Of a stretch of DNA of 64,000 bases, positions 12,890-23,590 are shown piece after piece. The DNA is taken from positions 705,390-769,389 of the forward strand of contig NW_003314318.1 of NCBI RefSeq assembly GCF_000143415.4. The letters run 5' to 3'. Position 1 is the first letter of the stretch. Each line of letters opens with the position of its first letter. The notes beneath the pieces were generated by a model. The model did no database searches, was not told the DNA's origin, and saw nothing but the letters and a program-made list of their open reading frames with translations. The position numbers were made by a program, and so were the translations under genes. This DNA comes from Selaginella moellendorffii (Eukaryota; Streptophyta; Lycopodiopsida; Selaginellales; Selaginellaceae).

Positions 12890-13543
12890 CTAAAGGCTCG
12901 GCCTTACTCTCAAATAAAGAGAGTGAAGCTGAGAGATGTCTCTGGCTACTCCAACCATGTCAATCGCATTGCATGAGAAAACATCCGTCATATAGATGGT
13001 CGACTCCACCGCCAACTCAGGAAAAACCTTTGTGAGTTCAAGAGGAAAGTGTGGTGTGGAGGCCATCTTAGTCTGAGCTTGCTGGGTTTGCTGAGAAAGA
13101 GCTCTACCGTGGTTGTTGAGAAAGGTGGCACTGTGGGTTCCATTGCTAATTTCCATCTTGCCTTTTGCACTGTCAATGGTGCAATGGGTTGTGACTTGCC
13201 ATGAGCAGCCGAGGATGATAGACTCCTTCAAAGAGGACGTTTCAAGACGTTGGTAGTCAACCACGAGGAAATCCACCTCAGAAATAACACCCTGCACAGA
13301 GACCTTGACACCACAGCAAATTCCCACTAGAGGAACAGTATGGTTGGCGAAGGTTTTGAGCACGATGGAGGAGCTCTCAGTGATCTGTAGCTGTGCTGAA
13401 AGGGCAGCTTCGAGAGAGATAATGTTGCTTCCAGAATCGGAGTCAACCAAAGCATCCATCCTACAAGAGGAAGTACCAATCTGCACTGGGACGAAGAACG
13501 AACTAGGATCTCCTCCATATCTTGTCATATCGACAATGTGCAC
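12890..13543 (-). CDS. Retropepsin-like protease segment of the Tat-like element
   Basis: This 217-residue open frame contains an aspartic protease core (MDALVDSDSGSNIIS), where the usual D-S/T-G is spaced as DSDSG, and a downstream hydrophobic-Gly segment (ESIILGCSW). In Gypsy elements this enzyme cuts the Gag-Pol polyprotein. It lies directly after gag on the same strand, separated by a stop and about 60 nt, so it would have been part of a polyprotein or a recoded frame. The disturbed active-site spacing (extra residues in DSDSG) suggests decay. Confidence 0.65.
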   Translation of the reverse strand: MHIVDMTRYGGDPSSFFVPVQIGTSSCRMDALVDSDSGSNIISLEAALSAQLQITESSSIVLKTFANHTVPLVGICCGVKVSVQGVISEVDFLVVDYQRLETSSLKESIILGCSWQVTTHCTIDSAKGKMEISNGTHSATFLNNHGRALSQQTQQAQTKMASTPHFPLELTKVFPELAVESTIYMTDVFSCNAIDMVGVARDISQLHSLYLRVRPSL

Positions 13544-13606
13544 CTCTTGAGGAGTCCTCTTGAGAGTGCTCTTTGGTGTTCCTGACTATGCAAACTCCTC
13601 CAAACG

Positions 13607-15151
13607 CTAGCCGAATCCCGGGACAAGACACAACATATCTCGAAGCGAAAAGGTGACAGGAGTGTCAACCAACTGTTGAAGAACCAGCTCCAGAACAAGA
13701 GTAGCTGTTGGTGAGATCTCAGGAGGAGAAGAGAGAAGTGACTTGAAGTGGAGTTTACAAGCCACCCTCTGTGTCATTGGGCCTGATGCCAATGGAGATT
13801 CGCTCTCAACTGGCGCTGGGGGATTTGTGGCAGGCTGAGCGGCTACCTTCTTCTTCACTTGGGCTTGAGTGACTGCGGTTTGCTGTTGTTGCCTATAGAG
13901 TTCCTTGGCTACCAAAATCGTGTTGACCGATGAGGCTGGTGCCTTGCCTTTGCTTGACGAAGGGGCTGCCTCAATTGCTTGTCGCTCCAACTGCTCCTGA
14001 TACGTCTCTGGACCCCGAGACGATGTGGAATTATCAGCGAAAGGATGTTGTTGGACACGTTGAGAAGATGGAGGCCGAAGCTCTGGGTGAAGCTTGAAGC
14101 AGCACTGTGTGTTGTGCGTGTTCGTCTCGTAGTGAGTGCACCAACGGGACTTAAATCTGTGTTCCCGAGCTGTAGCGGCCTCTTTCCTGGACTCCACCAG
14201 CTCTTGGAGCAATTTGTCATGGTGTGATTGCTGTTGAAGAATGATCTCCTTCAGGTGCTGCATCTCATTGGCAAAGTTCTCAAGAGCCGGAGGTGTATGT
14301 TCAATAGCGACAGGCTTTGATGTGGACAGGTGAATAGATGCACAAGGTGACTCTGACGGGATGATGGCTTGGTTGAAATCAACTCTAGCAATCCCCAGGT
14401 CGATCAGAAGCTCTCTTTCCAGCTTTGTGGCAAACGAAAATGCCTCGCGGCAAGAGCTGAATGTCTTCTTAAGAAGTTTTCGCTGCAAGTTTCCACGGAG
14501 ACCTGCTGTGAATGATGTGATCCCATGTTGCTCATCTTGGACCACTCTGCGATCCCAACACTGCTTCCAGTAAGCTCGAAACCGTGTGGTGTAGTCAAGA
14601 ACAGACTCATGAGCACCCTGCCGGAATGAAAAGAGGTCGACAAGTAGCCGATTTGTGGGTTTTTCCTCAACGAAGCATTCTCTGAAAGAAACAAGTAGTG
14701 TCTGGAAGTCTGTCCAGTCCTCTGGGAGGAGAGAATCTGCCCAAGTTGCTGCTTTGCCTTCAAGAGACTGCAAGAAGTCGCGGCACATACGATCATCATC
14801 GACGATCATATTTGTGGTGCAGTAGTAATCAAAGCGACTGATATGCGATGTTGGAGAGACTGTTCCAACACCTGAGAAGGTCGGCAAATCACTTCCCTTC
14901 TGAAAAACATGGAGCTGAGGTCGAGCTAAAGGTGGTTGCGCCATAGCTCGTAGATCGAAGTCACTAGAATCTGCCGAGGATGAAGAAGACTTGGCCCGGG
15001 AAGGTGCAGTGTCGTACCTAAGCTGCCTTTGGATGTTAGAAAGTTTACTCCATACCTTAGGGCCTTGAGGTATGGTAAAAGGGCGCCAATTTGTCGTATG
15101 TCTAGTTTGTACCGGCATCAAATACCCTGAACACTGCAAATGCCCGGTCAA
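13607..15151 (-). CDS. Gag of the Tat-like element
   Basis: The open frame of 514 codons is the best-preserved gene of this element. Residues about 100-250 form a retrotransposon Gag domain (ISRFDYYC...RDFLQSLEGKAATWADSL...LLVDLFSFRQGAHESVLDY). A coiled-coil-like stretch follows (FANEMQHLKEIILQQQSHHDKL), then a short Cys/His cluster (WCTHYETNTHNTQCC) of the CxxH...HxxxC kind found in Tat-type Gag. The C-terminal third is Ser/Pro/Gln-rich. The start is the first Met; the true N-terminus may be one of the later ones (MAQPPLARPQ). Its intact frame against a gutted pol could mean recent loss of RT or a Gag-only non-autonomous form. Confidence 0.8.
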   Translation of the reverse strand: MTGHLQCSGYLMPVQTRHTTNWRPFTIPQGPKVWSKLSNIQRQLRYDTAPSRAKSSSSSADSSDFDLRAMAQPPLARPQLHVFQKGSDLPTFSGVGTVSPTSHISRFDYYCTTNMIVDDDRMCRDFLQSLEGKAATWADSLLPEDWTDFQTLLVSFRECFVEEKPTNRLLVDLFSFRQGAHESVLDYTTRFRAYWKQCWDRRVVQDEQHGITSFTAGLRGNLQRKLLKKTFSSCREAFSFATKLERELLIDLGIARVDFNQAIIPSESPCASIHLSTSKPVAIEHTPPALENFANEMQHLKEIILQQQSHHDKLLQELVESRKEAATAREHRFKSRWCTHYETNTHNTQCCFKLHPELRPPSSQRVQQHPFADNSTSSRGPETYQEQLERQAIEAAPSSSKGKAPASSVNTILVAKELYRQQQQTAVTQAQVKKKVAAQPATNPPAPVESESPLASGPMTQRVACKLHFKSLLSSPPEISPTATLVLELVLQQLVDTPVTFSLRDMLCLVPGFG

Positions 15152-16349
15152 GGCAACTGAGTTGACAGGAGCAAGAAGACTGTAGGCTAGTGCTCAAGTT
15201 GCTCAAAATGCTTGTGACGAAGAGAAATAAGGGTCAAAATGGAAGGAGATGTAGGCCTCAAACACATGTAACCTTTGACCCGTAGGGTAACTGCTGGAGT
15301 AGCCATTGGAGTAGCCGTTGGAGCAGCCGCTAGCTTGTAACTGGGGTAGCCGCTGGAGCAACCACTGGAGTAGCCGCTGGAGCAGCCGGTAGCCAGTAAC
15401 TGGGGTAGCTGTTGTAGCAGCCACTGGTAACCAGTAATTGGGGACCTATGACCTGTAACCAGTAACCACTGCTCTCACTCCTACCCCTGCGCTTGCTCCA
15501 ACACCAACTCCTATCCCTGTGCTTATTCCTACTATCCCTGTTCCTATACCAACTCTTGTTCCTGCTCCTCCTGTTCCTATTCCTACAGTTACCTGTTCCT
15601 TGAAGATTGCTTCGTTCCTAAGGAACCCCTAACAAAGTTTAACCCAAAAGAGAAAAATGAGTCCTCTAGTCTCGATCCTTCTCCATTTTGACTGTTGGTG
15701 GGCTCCTTGGAAAGGGCTCAGCCCCATCTACCCTCTATTGTAGGAATGTGGAAAGAAGCCACCTCAATATTCCCTGAAATCCACAAAGAGGTAGCCCAAA
15801 ACGCCAACATTGTGGAAAAACATGTGCATGTCCGTGATGTAGATTGATACTGAGGCACTGTTGGTATTTCTGGAAAGCCTAGGACCAGGAGCACCTCTAG
15901 AAACAAACGGCATCCAAAACAAAGCCCGAAGGAGCACGAATTCCTACCACAAAGATGACCCAATCTAGCCGAAGAAGAAAATCCTTTTGCATGCCACCAA
16001 TTTGCCCAAATCTAGTGTTAAGAATCACCACTACTCATGGATCTAGGCCAAATCTACAAGCCCAAATGCACTACCTTGAGAAATTGGACCGAGGATCCAG
16101 GCAAGAAAGTGAAAACCCCAAAATGTTCATCCGACCGAACCAAGAAACGTTGTATCTCTTCAAATACTGCACGGCTTGATGAGCGCCATAACTTTCTGGA
16201 AAGAGGAGCTCTAGATCTATCCAACACGCCCAAGATCAAAGAAAACCACCGCAAGACGAACAAGGAATTCCTTCCCAAAGTCTGTGGCCAAAAGAAAAGA
16301 GAGAAATGACACTTCAAAAAGTATTGTGTGTCATGCTGGGTTCACTATT
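15152..16349 (-). other. Leader region of the Tat-like element
   Basis: No gene is recognised. A tandem of GGAGCAGCCGCT/GGAGTAGCCGTT words with about 15-bp period occupies 15290-15440. A pyrimidine-rich stretch (CCTGTTCCTATTCC-type) covers about 15480-15610. On the minus strand this lies between the 5' LTR and gag. Confidence 0.6.
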
Positions 16350-16544
16350 TATTGGGGGAAGGAGGGGCACCTCCCCCAATGCTCGCTCAAACACGAGAAA
16401 TGCTTCACCGCTCTTTGCAAAAATGCCCCCCCTCCCCCCTTGCCCTTGTGAGGCAAGGGTTTTATACAAGGAAGATGAGGAATATTCTAAGGACTAGAAT
16501 ATTCCCTCTCTCTCTCTCACTCTCTCGGTGGCCACGCCCTAATA
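16350..16544 (-). repeat. 5' LTR of the Tat-like element
   Basis: It matches the LTR at 10100-10303. Its plus-strand termini are TATTGGGGG and CCCTAATA, so both ends carry a point change from the TG/CA of the partner. It is followed by TTGC, the target duplication, and then by resumed LARD LTR sequence. Confidence 0.85.
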
Positions 16545-17318
16545 TTGCTAGCCTCGAGAATGGCATCCATGCCACTCCACCTTTGCACTTGGTCCAAGTG
16601 CTTCACGTGTCCAACCCTATGACCGACACCCAAGGTACCACCAACCTCTCAGCCTGTTACGCTAAGGCCATGCCCATTTACCTTAGTCACACTGGTGGTC
16701 CGACACCATCTACATCACAGTCTTGTCTCTTAAAGACTAGGCCATCCATCCATGAGTGATCATCCCAAATCCACTCCTTAGCATCCTTAGGATGCCCATA
16801 GACATGGGGAATAGCCTTCCCCAATATCTTTTTTCCAATCCCCACCAAATCCCTTTCTATCCATGGCTGTGTTCACCAACACTGCCACTAGATCAAGGCC
16901 CTCAAGCCCGACCTCTAAATCCCACTGTCTTTTGAGACTTCCTCACCATGTGACCATATCCTTGGTCACTACACTAGAGGATTGCTCCTCTTCCTTTTCA
17001 CCTTCAGGGACAACATTTCGGAACACCGTGGCCTTACGTGAGCCTCATGGGTACTTTCCCCACCTTCTACCTTTTGGTGCTCTAGCCATGGGCTTACAGT
17101 GGGCCACGCTAAGTATCCAAGTAGGTAGTGCCACCCACACTTGGATCGGGAGCATCGGCTACTCGATCTCCTGGGGGAACTAGAGTCGGCGCTTGAACAC
17201 TTTACCAAGTTACCCCGCTTGTCGGTCCGTGTTCACTCTAGTCTTGGACTTCCTAGTGGGTGGGTATAGCCTTCTTGGGCTAAACTGGCCTTTCCTGGCC
17301 AAACTAGCTCCACTGATG

Positions 17319-18039
17319 GGCATTGGAAAAGAGGTATTGGGGAAGGTTATTCCCTATGTCTATGGGCATCCTAAGGATGCTAAGGAGTGGATCTGGGATG
17401 ATCACTCATGGATGGATGGCCTAGTCTTTGAAAGACAGGACTGCAATGCAGGTGGTGTCGAACCACTAGTGTGACCAAGGTAAATGGGCATGGCCTTAGC
17501 GTAACGGGCTGAGAGGTTAGTCGTACCTTGGGGTGTCGGTCATGGGATTGGACATGTGGAGCACTTGGACCAAGTGCAAAGGTGGAGTGGCATGGATACC
17601 ATTTTCGGGGCTAACAAGCCCTAGGTCCTGAATAGGACTTATGGAGGTTGTGAATGAGACTCCTTCAAGTGGTTGGAGGTGTGGTTAAGTGACTAAAGTA
17701 GAATGGAAAAATTTAGTCGCTTACATCTAGTGCTTGGGTTTAAGTCCCAACTCACTAGAGCGTAGTGATAGTTTGGAATATAAAGACATTCAATTTTTGG
17801 TAGTCATGAACTCTCAATGAGATTGGCTTGGGCACACTTCCAAGTAGGGGATGCCCTGGAGTTGTGATACACTATTAGATTGCTTTATTTAACATAAACA
17901 CTTTAATGCAAGTGGAATGAGTGAACATGGACTAGAGTGACTAGGTTCACTTTAGTCTTAAGTGACTAAGTTCACTCTAGTCTTAAGTGACTAGGTTCAA
18001 GACCGTAAGCAAGTAGAATGGAAAAATTAGTCGCTTACA
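17319..18039 (+). repeat. Inverted LARD LTR tail and internal fragment
   Basis: From about 17326 the sequence is the last 400 bp of a LARD LTR in plus orientation, ending GTCGCTTACA at 17725. It is therefore head-to-head with the minus-oriented LTR that ends at about 17316. From 17726 a LARD internal fragment follows (T-arm-like hairpin with CTAGTG/CACTAG outer stem at about 17728-17758; hairpin cassette near 17825-17855). Then come 2.6 copies of a 25-bp repeat (AGTGACTAGGTTCACTTTAG...; 17938-18003), and a second LTR tail AAGTAGAATGG...CGCTTACA ends at 18039. Confidence 0.8.
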
Positions 18040-18190
18040 GAGGATTAGCACCAAGAGTAGGAGGAGGTGTACCATGTGCCATGAACGCCGCCATCAACTG
18101 AGTTTGGTTGTTCAATTGCAAGTGCATAGCATCAAGCAATTGTACCAAGTGCTACTCCAGAGTCAAAGGAGGGGATTGTTAATTTGCCAT
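18040..18190 (-). pseudogene. Gag N-terminus remnant of another Gypsy element
   Basis: Minus-strand reading from the ATG at 18190-18188 gives a short Gag-head-like sequence (HLVQLLDAMHLQLNNQTQLM) with two in-frame stops. It is cut by the LARD LTR end at 18039/18040. I cannot assign the family. Identification rests on the general look of Gag N-termini with repeated Leu/Gln and is tentative. Confidence 0.4.
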
Positions 18191-20137
18191 GAAGATGAAT
18201 GAAAAAAAAAAAGCAAAAGAAATAACAAAAAGCTAGAAGGAAATGGTAGATTAGATCTAAACCAAAATCCTAAAAGAAAAGAAAAAAATGAAGGAAATGA
18301 AAAAAGCTAGATCTAGACGATACAAAAGTTAGATCTAAACTAAAATCCTAAATCCAAGCACTCCTTAGGGACAATCAAAAGTGCCCCTCACCTCCACCAA
18401 TGTGAGTGCTCAGAATATGAAAAGGGAATATAGAAAATATACATATTAATTAGCTCAAAAACCTTATGTTATATATAGGAGCAAGTGGTCCGGATTAAAA
18501 CCAATCCCACAGCTACCAAAATCCCACTATTTCAAATATTAATAAATGGTAAAATTAAATACAAACTTTGCTTCATTGGATTGCCCATACTAAGTATATG
18601 CCAAAACCATGATTCCCCATGAGAAAATGTAGGAGTTCTAAATCCCAAGCTTTCCAAGCTCCCGCATTTAGCATAAAAATCCATAGCCAAAAACTGATCA
18701 GAGCATGAAGTCTTTTTGCTTCCTTGACCCTGCTACAACTGCTCAGGAGCAGTGAGAAGTGCTTCATCTGCTTAAGAGAAATCCATTCATTTTGAATTTT
18801 ATTAAAATTTTGAAATGAATGAAATGTTGAATAAAGTGCTCTTGCAATCTTTAAGATGATATATACAAGACCCTAAATCATGCAGAAGTAAGAATCATTA
18901 CAGTCACCAGAGCCAAAGGCCAACAACAAGTCTACCAACTCTTTAGGAGGCAATTTGCATTTTGAGGTTCATGCCCTCGTAATCAGCTTGTTCTCCCTCA
19001 GCGAACAATGAATGTGTGGATGCTTGAAAGAGTGCTCATGAAAGATAAAAGAAAAAATGACGATTCATTATAGTAGCTGCCACCTTTCTGGATATTCGTT
19101 ATCCATGAAGAAATAAGGTCTCCAAAATAGAAAATGAATCTGCAACAGGATTGAAAATCCTCCGCCATTTTGCCAGCCATAGAATCACATAGATCAGGTT
19201 TAAGGAATGTTCAAATCATGATCAAATGCTCAATGAAATTGCAGCAGGAGGACAATCCGCTTTCATGGGTGGGGACACGTTTGATCAAGCAAGAGTACTT
19301 GCTGAGGCTGTTGATCTGCTCTTGCCTAGATTGTTCATTGATTGCAATAGTAGTAGAGCGATGATGAGCTTCCATGTCAAAACCCCTGCCTTGAAATGAA
19401 AATCGGAAAAATATGGAAGAAAACCCTAGCTCCCTAGCTCCTAGCTGTTGCCAGCTTGAGGGAATTTCAGTGCTGCATTTCGTTTTAGAGAAAGCTTATT
19501 TGCCAAATTTCGGGTTCATGTGGTGACTTAAAGCAACACGGAGCAAGAAGGAGCGGCTAATGGACCATCAGATTTGAGCTCAATCGCTCACACATCATTC
19601 TTGCCCGTGAATTGCCTTTCTCGTTCAAGCTTGCCCTTTCAATTTGAAGATCTGCAACTCAAGAATCCTCCTTGCGACCTCCCAATGTGTTCATCAGGCC
19701 GCAGTATGCAACACAATTGCCTCAGGGAATAGTTCCTACAGGCAATAGTTCCTCCTCCACAGACGGATGAGGAACTCAGCAAAACATCTGGCTTGACCAA
19801 GGTCACAGGATTTGAAATCAACAGTGGTCGAGATGAAATCCGGATTAAAGAGCGATATGGTAAAGCAAAGCAAGCAGAAGCAGAGTCTGTGTCTGTTGAT
19901 CTTCAGTCTCCAAGGAACCGGAGAGGTAGAATGCAAACTCGGCCGTGTGGCTTTGAGATTCCCTTGTTGAGCTCGGGAAGAAGTCAAACAAAGCTGGAAA
20001 GCAGGACTCTGATGAATCAAAACCTGGAAGCTCAAAACCGAAGCAGACATGCAAGGGACGAGACACCAAAGCTCAAAGACTTGTGAACCAGCTTAAGGTG
20101 GAAAGTGACAAACAGAGTTTAAAGAGCAAGATGGTTC
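18191..20137. other. No recognised gene
   Basis: This A+T-richer unique-looking stretch has short open frames on both strands (for example 19793-20086 plus, 18998-19180 minus), none with a domain I recognise and none overlapping a repeat family of this window. A minus-strand stretch at about 19170-19372 reads as a polar peptide after an ATG, but I cannot support it as a gene. Confidence 0.4.
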
Positions 20138-20159
20138 GGGGGGGGGGGGGGGGGGGGGG
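20138..20159. repeat. Homopolymer G tract (22 G); another of 28 G at 21180-21207
   Basis: There are two long G runs about 1 kb apart. The second is preceded by CCCC and followed by a run of homopolymer blocks (T6, A4, G4, T3, G4). Both are places where read errors or a collapsed assembly are likely. Confidence 0.8.
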
Positions 20160-20451
20160 CGCACCGCCCACATAACACACATAAGGTAAAAGTAACACAT
20201 AACTTATGTATGTGGAGGAACCAATGCACCAACCACATAATTAAGAATTATGTATGTGGTAAGGGGGACACACCGGCCACATAACATACATAAAAACTAT
20301 ATGGTTTTTTTATGTATGTAGTGTGAGGACGTACCAAAACAACATAAGTTTTATGTATGTGAAGTATGGGACGTACCAACCACGTAATTAAATATCAAAT
20401 TTTTTAAATTTAAAAATTAATCTACAACAAATACACACGTCTAATTTTGAT
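20160..20451. repeat. Subterminal repeats of a Harbinger-like element
   Basis: At least four spaced copies of TTATGTATGTG-type words and their inverse CCACATAA occur between 20168 and 20390, separated by about 50-60 bp. They lie just outside the transposase remnant at 20452-20766, which suggests the end of the same DNA transposon. Confidence 0.5.
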
Positions 20452-20766
20452 TTAAACCATAGAGTCAAAGTTCTCCTCAAGAGTTGGTTCTGGATCACGG
20501 TAGTCAACATGCGTACGCTTTGCCTTTCATTGTGCAATTTCTTGCTCTAGCTCCCGTAGTTCACCTTCCAGATCTGCATCCTTGACATCAATGAGCAGAT
20601 TGTGCAAGATACAATAGCACTTTCAAACATTTGGCAAGTCATCCAAATGCATCCTTTGCTTTTGATCCAAACACTTGAACTTCTGCTTCAGCAACCCAAA
20701 CATCTGTTCCACGATGACTCGTGCCTTATGATGTTACTTGTTGAACTCGGCTTGCAAAACATTCAA
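20452..20766 (-). pseudogene. PIF/Harbinger transposase C-terminal remnant
   Basis: Minus-strand reading gives the typical end of a DDE_4/HARBI1-type transposase: KARVIVEQMFGLLKQKFKCL, then HLDDLPNV, then CYCILHNLLIDVKD. An acidic tail follows, with a stop at 20452-20454. Three in-frame stops interrupt it (between FNK and HHKARV, after LPNV, and within the Glu-rich tail), so it is dead. Known members catalyse cut-and-paste transposition into TWA targets. The catalytic Asp residues further upstream were not found in the next 400 bases. Confidence 0.8.
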
Positions 20767-22057
20767 GCATGAATCTGAAAGTAAGTACAATGTTAATGGG
20801 TGAAGACATATTTGAATCAAGAAATCAAATACCTGTATAAAAGCCCTAACTAAACACAAAAGCCATAACCACATTTCCCTCCCAATTCCCTCCATTTTTC
20901 ATAAACTGTCATTTCTCCTCGTAAACTGTGTTATGTGAAAACACATAAGTTAAGGGCAATAGCTGTGCACAACTTCTCTAAAAGACATCTATTTAATTGT
21001 AGTATGATGACGTGGCAAGAGTCCTACTATGTCAGACCTGTTCAGCTAGCTAGGCAGAATTAGCATGGAAGATACTACCCTGGTAGTACTAGAGATTATA
21101 AGTATAGCTCCTGCTGATGTGTCAACCACTCACTCCCAGAAAAAAATATGGGAGCCCATACCAGATGGCCAAAAACCCCGGGGGGGGGGGGGGGGGGGGG
21201 GGGGGGGAGTTTCATTTTTTTAAAAGGGGTTTCAAAGGGGTTTAAGGGGGGAACCTTTTTTTTAAAAAGGAGGAGGAAGACCAATTCCTCTGAAAATCAG
21301 AGGAGGGGGAATTCTCCTCCTTGAGAGAGACTAAGGGAATGGAGAGTGGGAAATGGGAGTTAACCGAGGGTGATGCCTGGGATTCCTGCTCGTACTCTCC
21401 TTGCCCATAGGAGCAATAGACACAAGGCCAGGCAAGTTAGTGGAGATGACTGGCCGGAATAGAAGCAAAAGACAAGAAGCCAAGCAATCCACAAGAGCGG
21501 CTCTGGCAGGCAAATACTTGGGTGCCTGACAAGCAACCAAGGAGTCGGTGTGGCTGGTGGCAAGGCCACACCGTGAATCTTGGCAAGCTGTGTGGGAACA
21601 CTTGGATGCCTGGAGATGGCTCTAGCCATCAATCAGGGAAACATCCGGGCAATCAAACACGCTGAGGCTGAAGGCCCGATACGGACTTTGTCGAGTAAGG
21701 TTCCCACTTCGAACTCGCTCGGTGGGGAGTTAGCTCTGGCTACTCATGGTTGGGAGGCACTGGGTCTTGAAGCCTCGGGTGGGGTGATTCCTCTGAGGTA
21801 GGTGGGTGATTCCACCAAGGGCCAGTGCTGCAATTAATACCGAGGTCATAAGGTGGATCGTCCAAGGCTCAATTGTTAAGAAGTGCATATCTTCGGCGGT
21901 CCCAAAGATGGCACCCATGGGGGTGGCTCCCCGGGACTTAGCCTCGAGATGGCTCGGGTGGGTCTGAGTACAGGGACCTGACTTAGTGAACTGTCGAGAG
22001 ATGGCCTTGGGAGTCACCAGGGCTGAAATGACCGGACTTAGTGGCTGGTTATTACAC
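20767..22057. other. No gene recognised; probable LTR in the right half
   Basis: Nothing is assignable at 20767-21180. The G tract and homopolymer blocks follow. The part just before 22058 ends TGGTTATTACACA and is followed by a perfect tRNA-Met primer site, so an LTR of an unknown family must end at 22057. I could not find its start or a partner LTR. Confidence 0.45.
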
Positions 22058-22058
22058 A

Positions 22059-22070
22059 TGGTATCAGAGA
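22059..22070 (+). promoter_or_regulatory. Primer-binding site of an LTR element
   Basis: TGGTATCAGAG follows ...TTACACA directly. This is the complement of the 3' end of initiator tRNA-Met, the usual plus-strand PBS of plant Gypsy and Copia elements. It differs from the TGGTATCGGAGC variant used by the chromovirus and LARD here. Confidence 0.75.
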
Positions 22071-22467
22071 GACAATTACGGGCAAGATGCAAATTCTGTG
22101 GGGAAAATTTATTTTTTCAAAATGGAGGTTGTGTCAAGACTGAAATTAAAAGACTTGTGCCTCGAGGTTTGTATTGACAGTAGGTTACACTTGTGGGACA
22201 AGGTGCCCCCACAAGCGGCTGGCTGGTTTAGGGGTCGTCCCTTGCTTGCATTGTTACATGTTTGGGATTGAGCCTATGAAAAACCGGCACCTTATGCATG
22301 TCTAGAGCCAAAATGAAGTTTCTTGATTTTTCTTGAAATTTCTGAACACTTCTAACTATCCTTGCTCCTTGCTCCTAGGAATAGCAAGCAAGGAGGAAGT
22401 AGAAGTTAACCACTATGTGAAGAAAAAGGAAATAGTTAAGAATTGAAGAACTCATTAACAGGAGGAG

Positions 22468-22650
22468 ATGATCAGAGAAGCCATGGTGGGACTGGAGCAG
22501 TGAATGGAGGCCCGGTTTAACCAGTTCATAACGGAGCTCCAACTTGGAAACAAGGAGAAGTCTTTGAGTAACTCCGAAGGCAACTCCCAGGCCCCAGTAA
22601 TGACATGGCGTCTGGGGACACTCGAGAGACATGCCCAGCCTCGAGTTTGA
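22468..22650 (+). pseudogene. Gag head remnant downstream of the PBS
   Basis: From the ATG at 22468 the reading is MIREAMVGLEQ, a stop, then MEARFNQFITELQLGNKEK, the kind of short coiled-coil that begins Gag in many plant Gypsy elements. It lies 400 bp after the PBS at 22059, the expected place. The internal stop shows it is decayed. No protease or RT motif follows before the pol end-like sequence near 23540, so the element is internally deleted or scrambled. Confidence 0.5.
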
Positions 22651-23534
22651 CAACAAGTTGGAGGTGCCCACCGAAAGGACAGAGGCATCTGCACCCGGAA
22701 ACCTTCGAGTGATACATTTGTGAGCATTGTGTTTGTCGGTTAATGATACTTTGTGTTCTTTGAGTTATCTTTGGTAAGTTATTTGGCATACTGTTTACGA
22801 TTTTTAGTAGTTAAGTTTTCTCATTAAGTTTACTTGATGATATACTTGCTATTGAATTTTATTGGATGGTGCATCCTATGTTTTCCAATAATAGGGATCT
22901 TGGTGGTTCTATACTATAATACTAGTTTATCGAATGATAACTTACTTAGAATACTTTTGTGTTCTAATCTAAAATATATTGATAATTAAAGTCTCCAAGA
23001 TATCCTTGTCTATGACTTTGATATTGTCCATCTATTGATATTGTGTTTGGGCCAATATAGGCAGACTAGCTTTGGCACTTCATGTGCATGGTGAAATCTT
23101 TATTCATGGGGTAGCTACTGTTGACTGGTCACATAACCTGCCTCTTTGTCGATGTTCCTTATTCCATTGAAAGGGCGTGACCACATAAACAACTCTAACT
23201 ACCTATTTATAATAGTCTATCAAAATCTTACCGACGGGTTTGGTTTCTTTACTCATGAGGGTTGGGGCCTTTAGCTTCTCTCTCTATATCCCTGTGGGCA
23301 GGGGCGTATCACACTTTTGTAAGTTGGGTGACACCCAGAGCAACAAGGGTGGCTAACTCCATTAGTCATTTCCTTGTTGGCGACGGCCAGAAGGTGTCTG
23401 AGTTGGTAACACATCCGCGTTAGACAAAGAGGTTGCCTCCTAACTCATTTAAGTTGATGCATTTCTCACATAGTGTGATCACCGTGAACTTTTTCTAGAG
23501 TTGTTTCCTTGGCGGTGGTCTAGACTTGAGTATG
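22651..23534. other. Decayed retroelement sequence
   Basis: There is no intact frame. Words such as the one around 23350 look like degraded pol, but I could not place any catalytic motif. It is bounded by a Gag-like head (22468) and a pol-end/LTR-start-like junction (23560-23573). Confidence 0.4.
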
Positions 23535-23590
23535 CATCGACGAGGATGTCGATCTTCCCTAGGGGGGGAGAGTGTTGCGAATGTGACTTC
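23535..23590 (+). other. Pol C-terminus, polypurine tract and LTR start
   Basis: The reading IDEDVDLP followed by a stop, then AGGGGGGGAGAG (23561-23572) and TGTTGCGAATG from 23573, is the usual order of pol end, polypurine tract and 3' LTR start in plant Gypsy elements. The LTR end is not identified. It may lie beyond the assembly gap. Confidence 0.5.

Larger units (their letters stand above)
10100..16544 (-). mobile_element. Tat/Athila-like Gypsy element, RT-deleted, nested in LARD LTR
   Basis: Two LTRs of about 200 bp (10100-10303 and 16350-16544) bracket minus-strand gag, protease and an integrase C-terminal part. The target duplication is TTGC (10096-10099 and 16545-16548). RT, RNase H and the first part of integrase are absent: reading passes from a protease-linked segment straight to the integrase YYPECNGQAE region near 12250. 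The terminal CA has decayed to TA at the right end. The integrase C-terminus (FSPCWTGPYxV...GGAYVLVDTDG...LKRF) is of the type seen in the Tat/Athila branch. It cannot move by itself. No convincing primer site or polypurine tract was found beside its LTRs. Confidence 0.85.
9989..17318 (-). repeat. 5' LTR of the left LARD, split by a Tat-like element
   Basis: The LTR starts TGTCAGCGACTAATTTTTCC at 9989, is interrupted at GGGGCTTGC by the element at 10100-16544, and resumes at about 16545 with TTGCTAGCCTCGAGAATGGC. It then runs to about 17316 (GCCAAACTAGCTCCACT), where the sequence turns round into an inverted LTR tail. The minisatellite part of the LTR is missing. The uninterrupted LTRs elsewhere confirm the join. 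Confidence 0.85.

Noticed and set aside
17938-18003. CRISPR-like direct repeats
   Set aside because: They are adjoining 25-bp tandem units without spacers, in a retrotransposon fragment of a plant genome.
18998-20086. Small genes on either strand (for example 19793-20086 plus and 19736-20050 minus)
   Set aside because: They overlap each other on opposite strands, show no domain or splice support, and cannot be told from chance frames.
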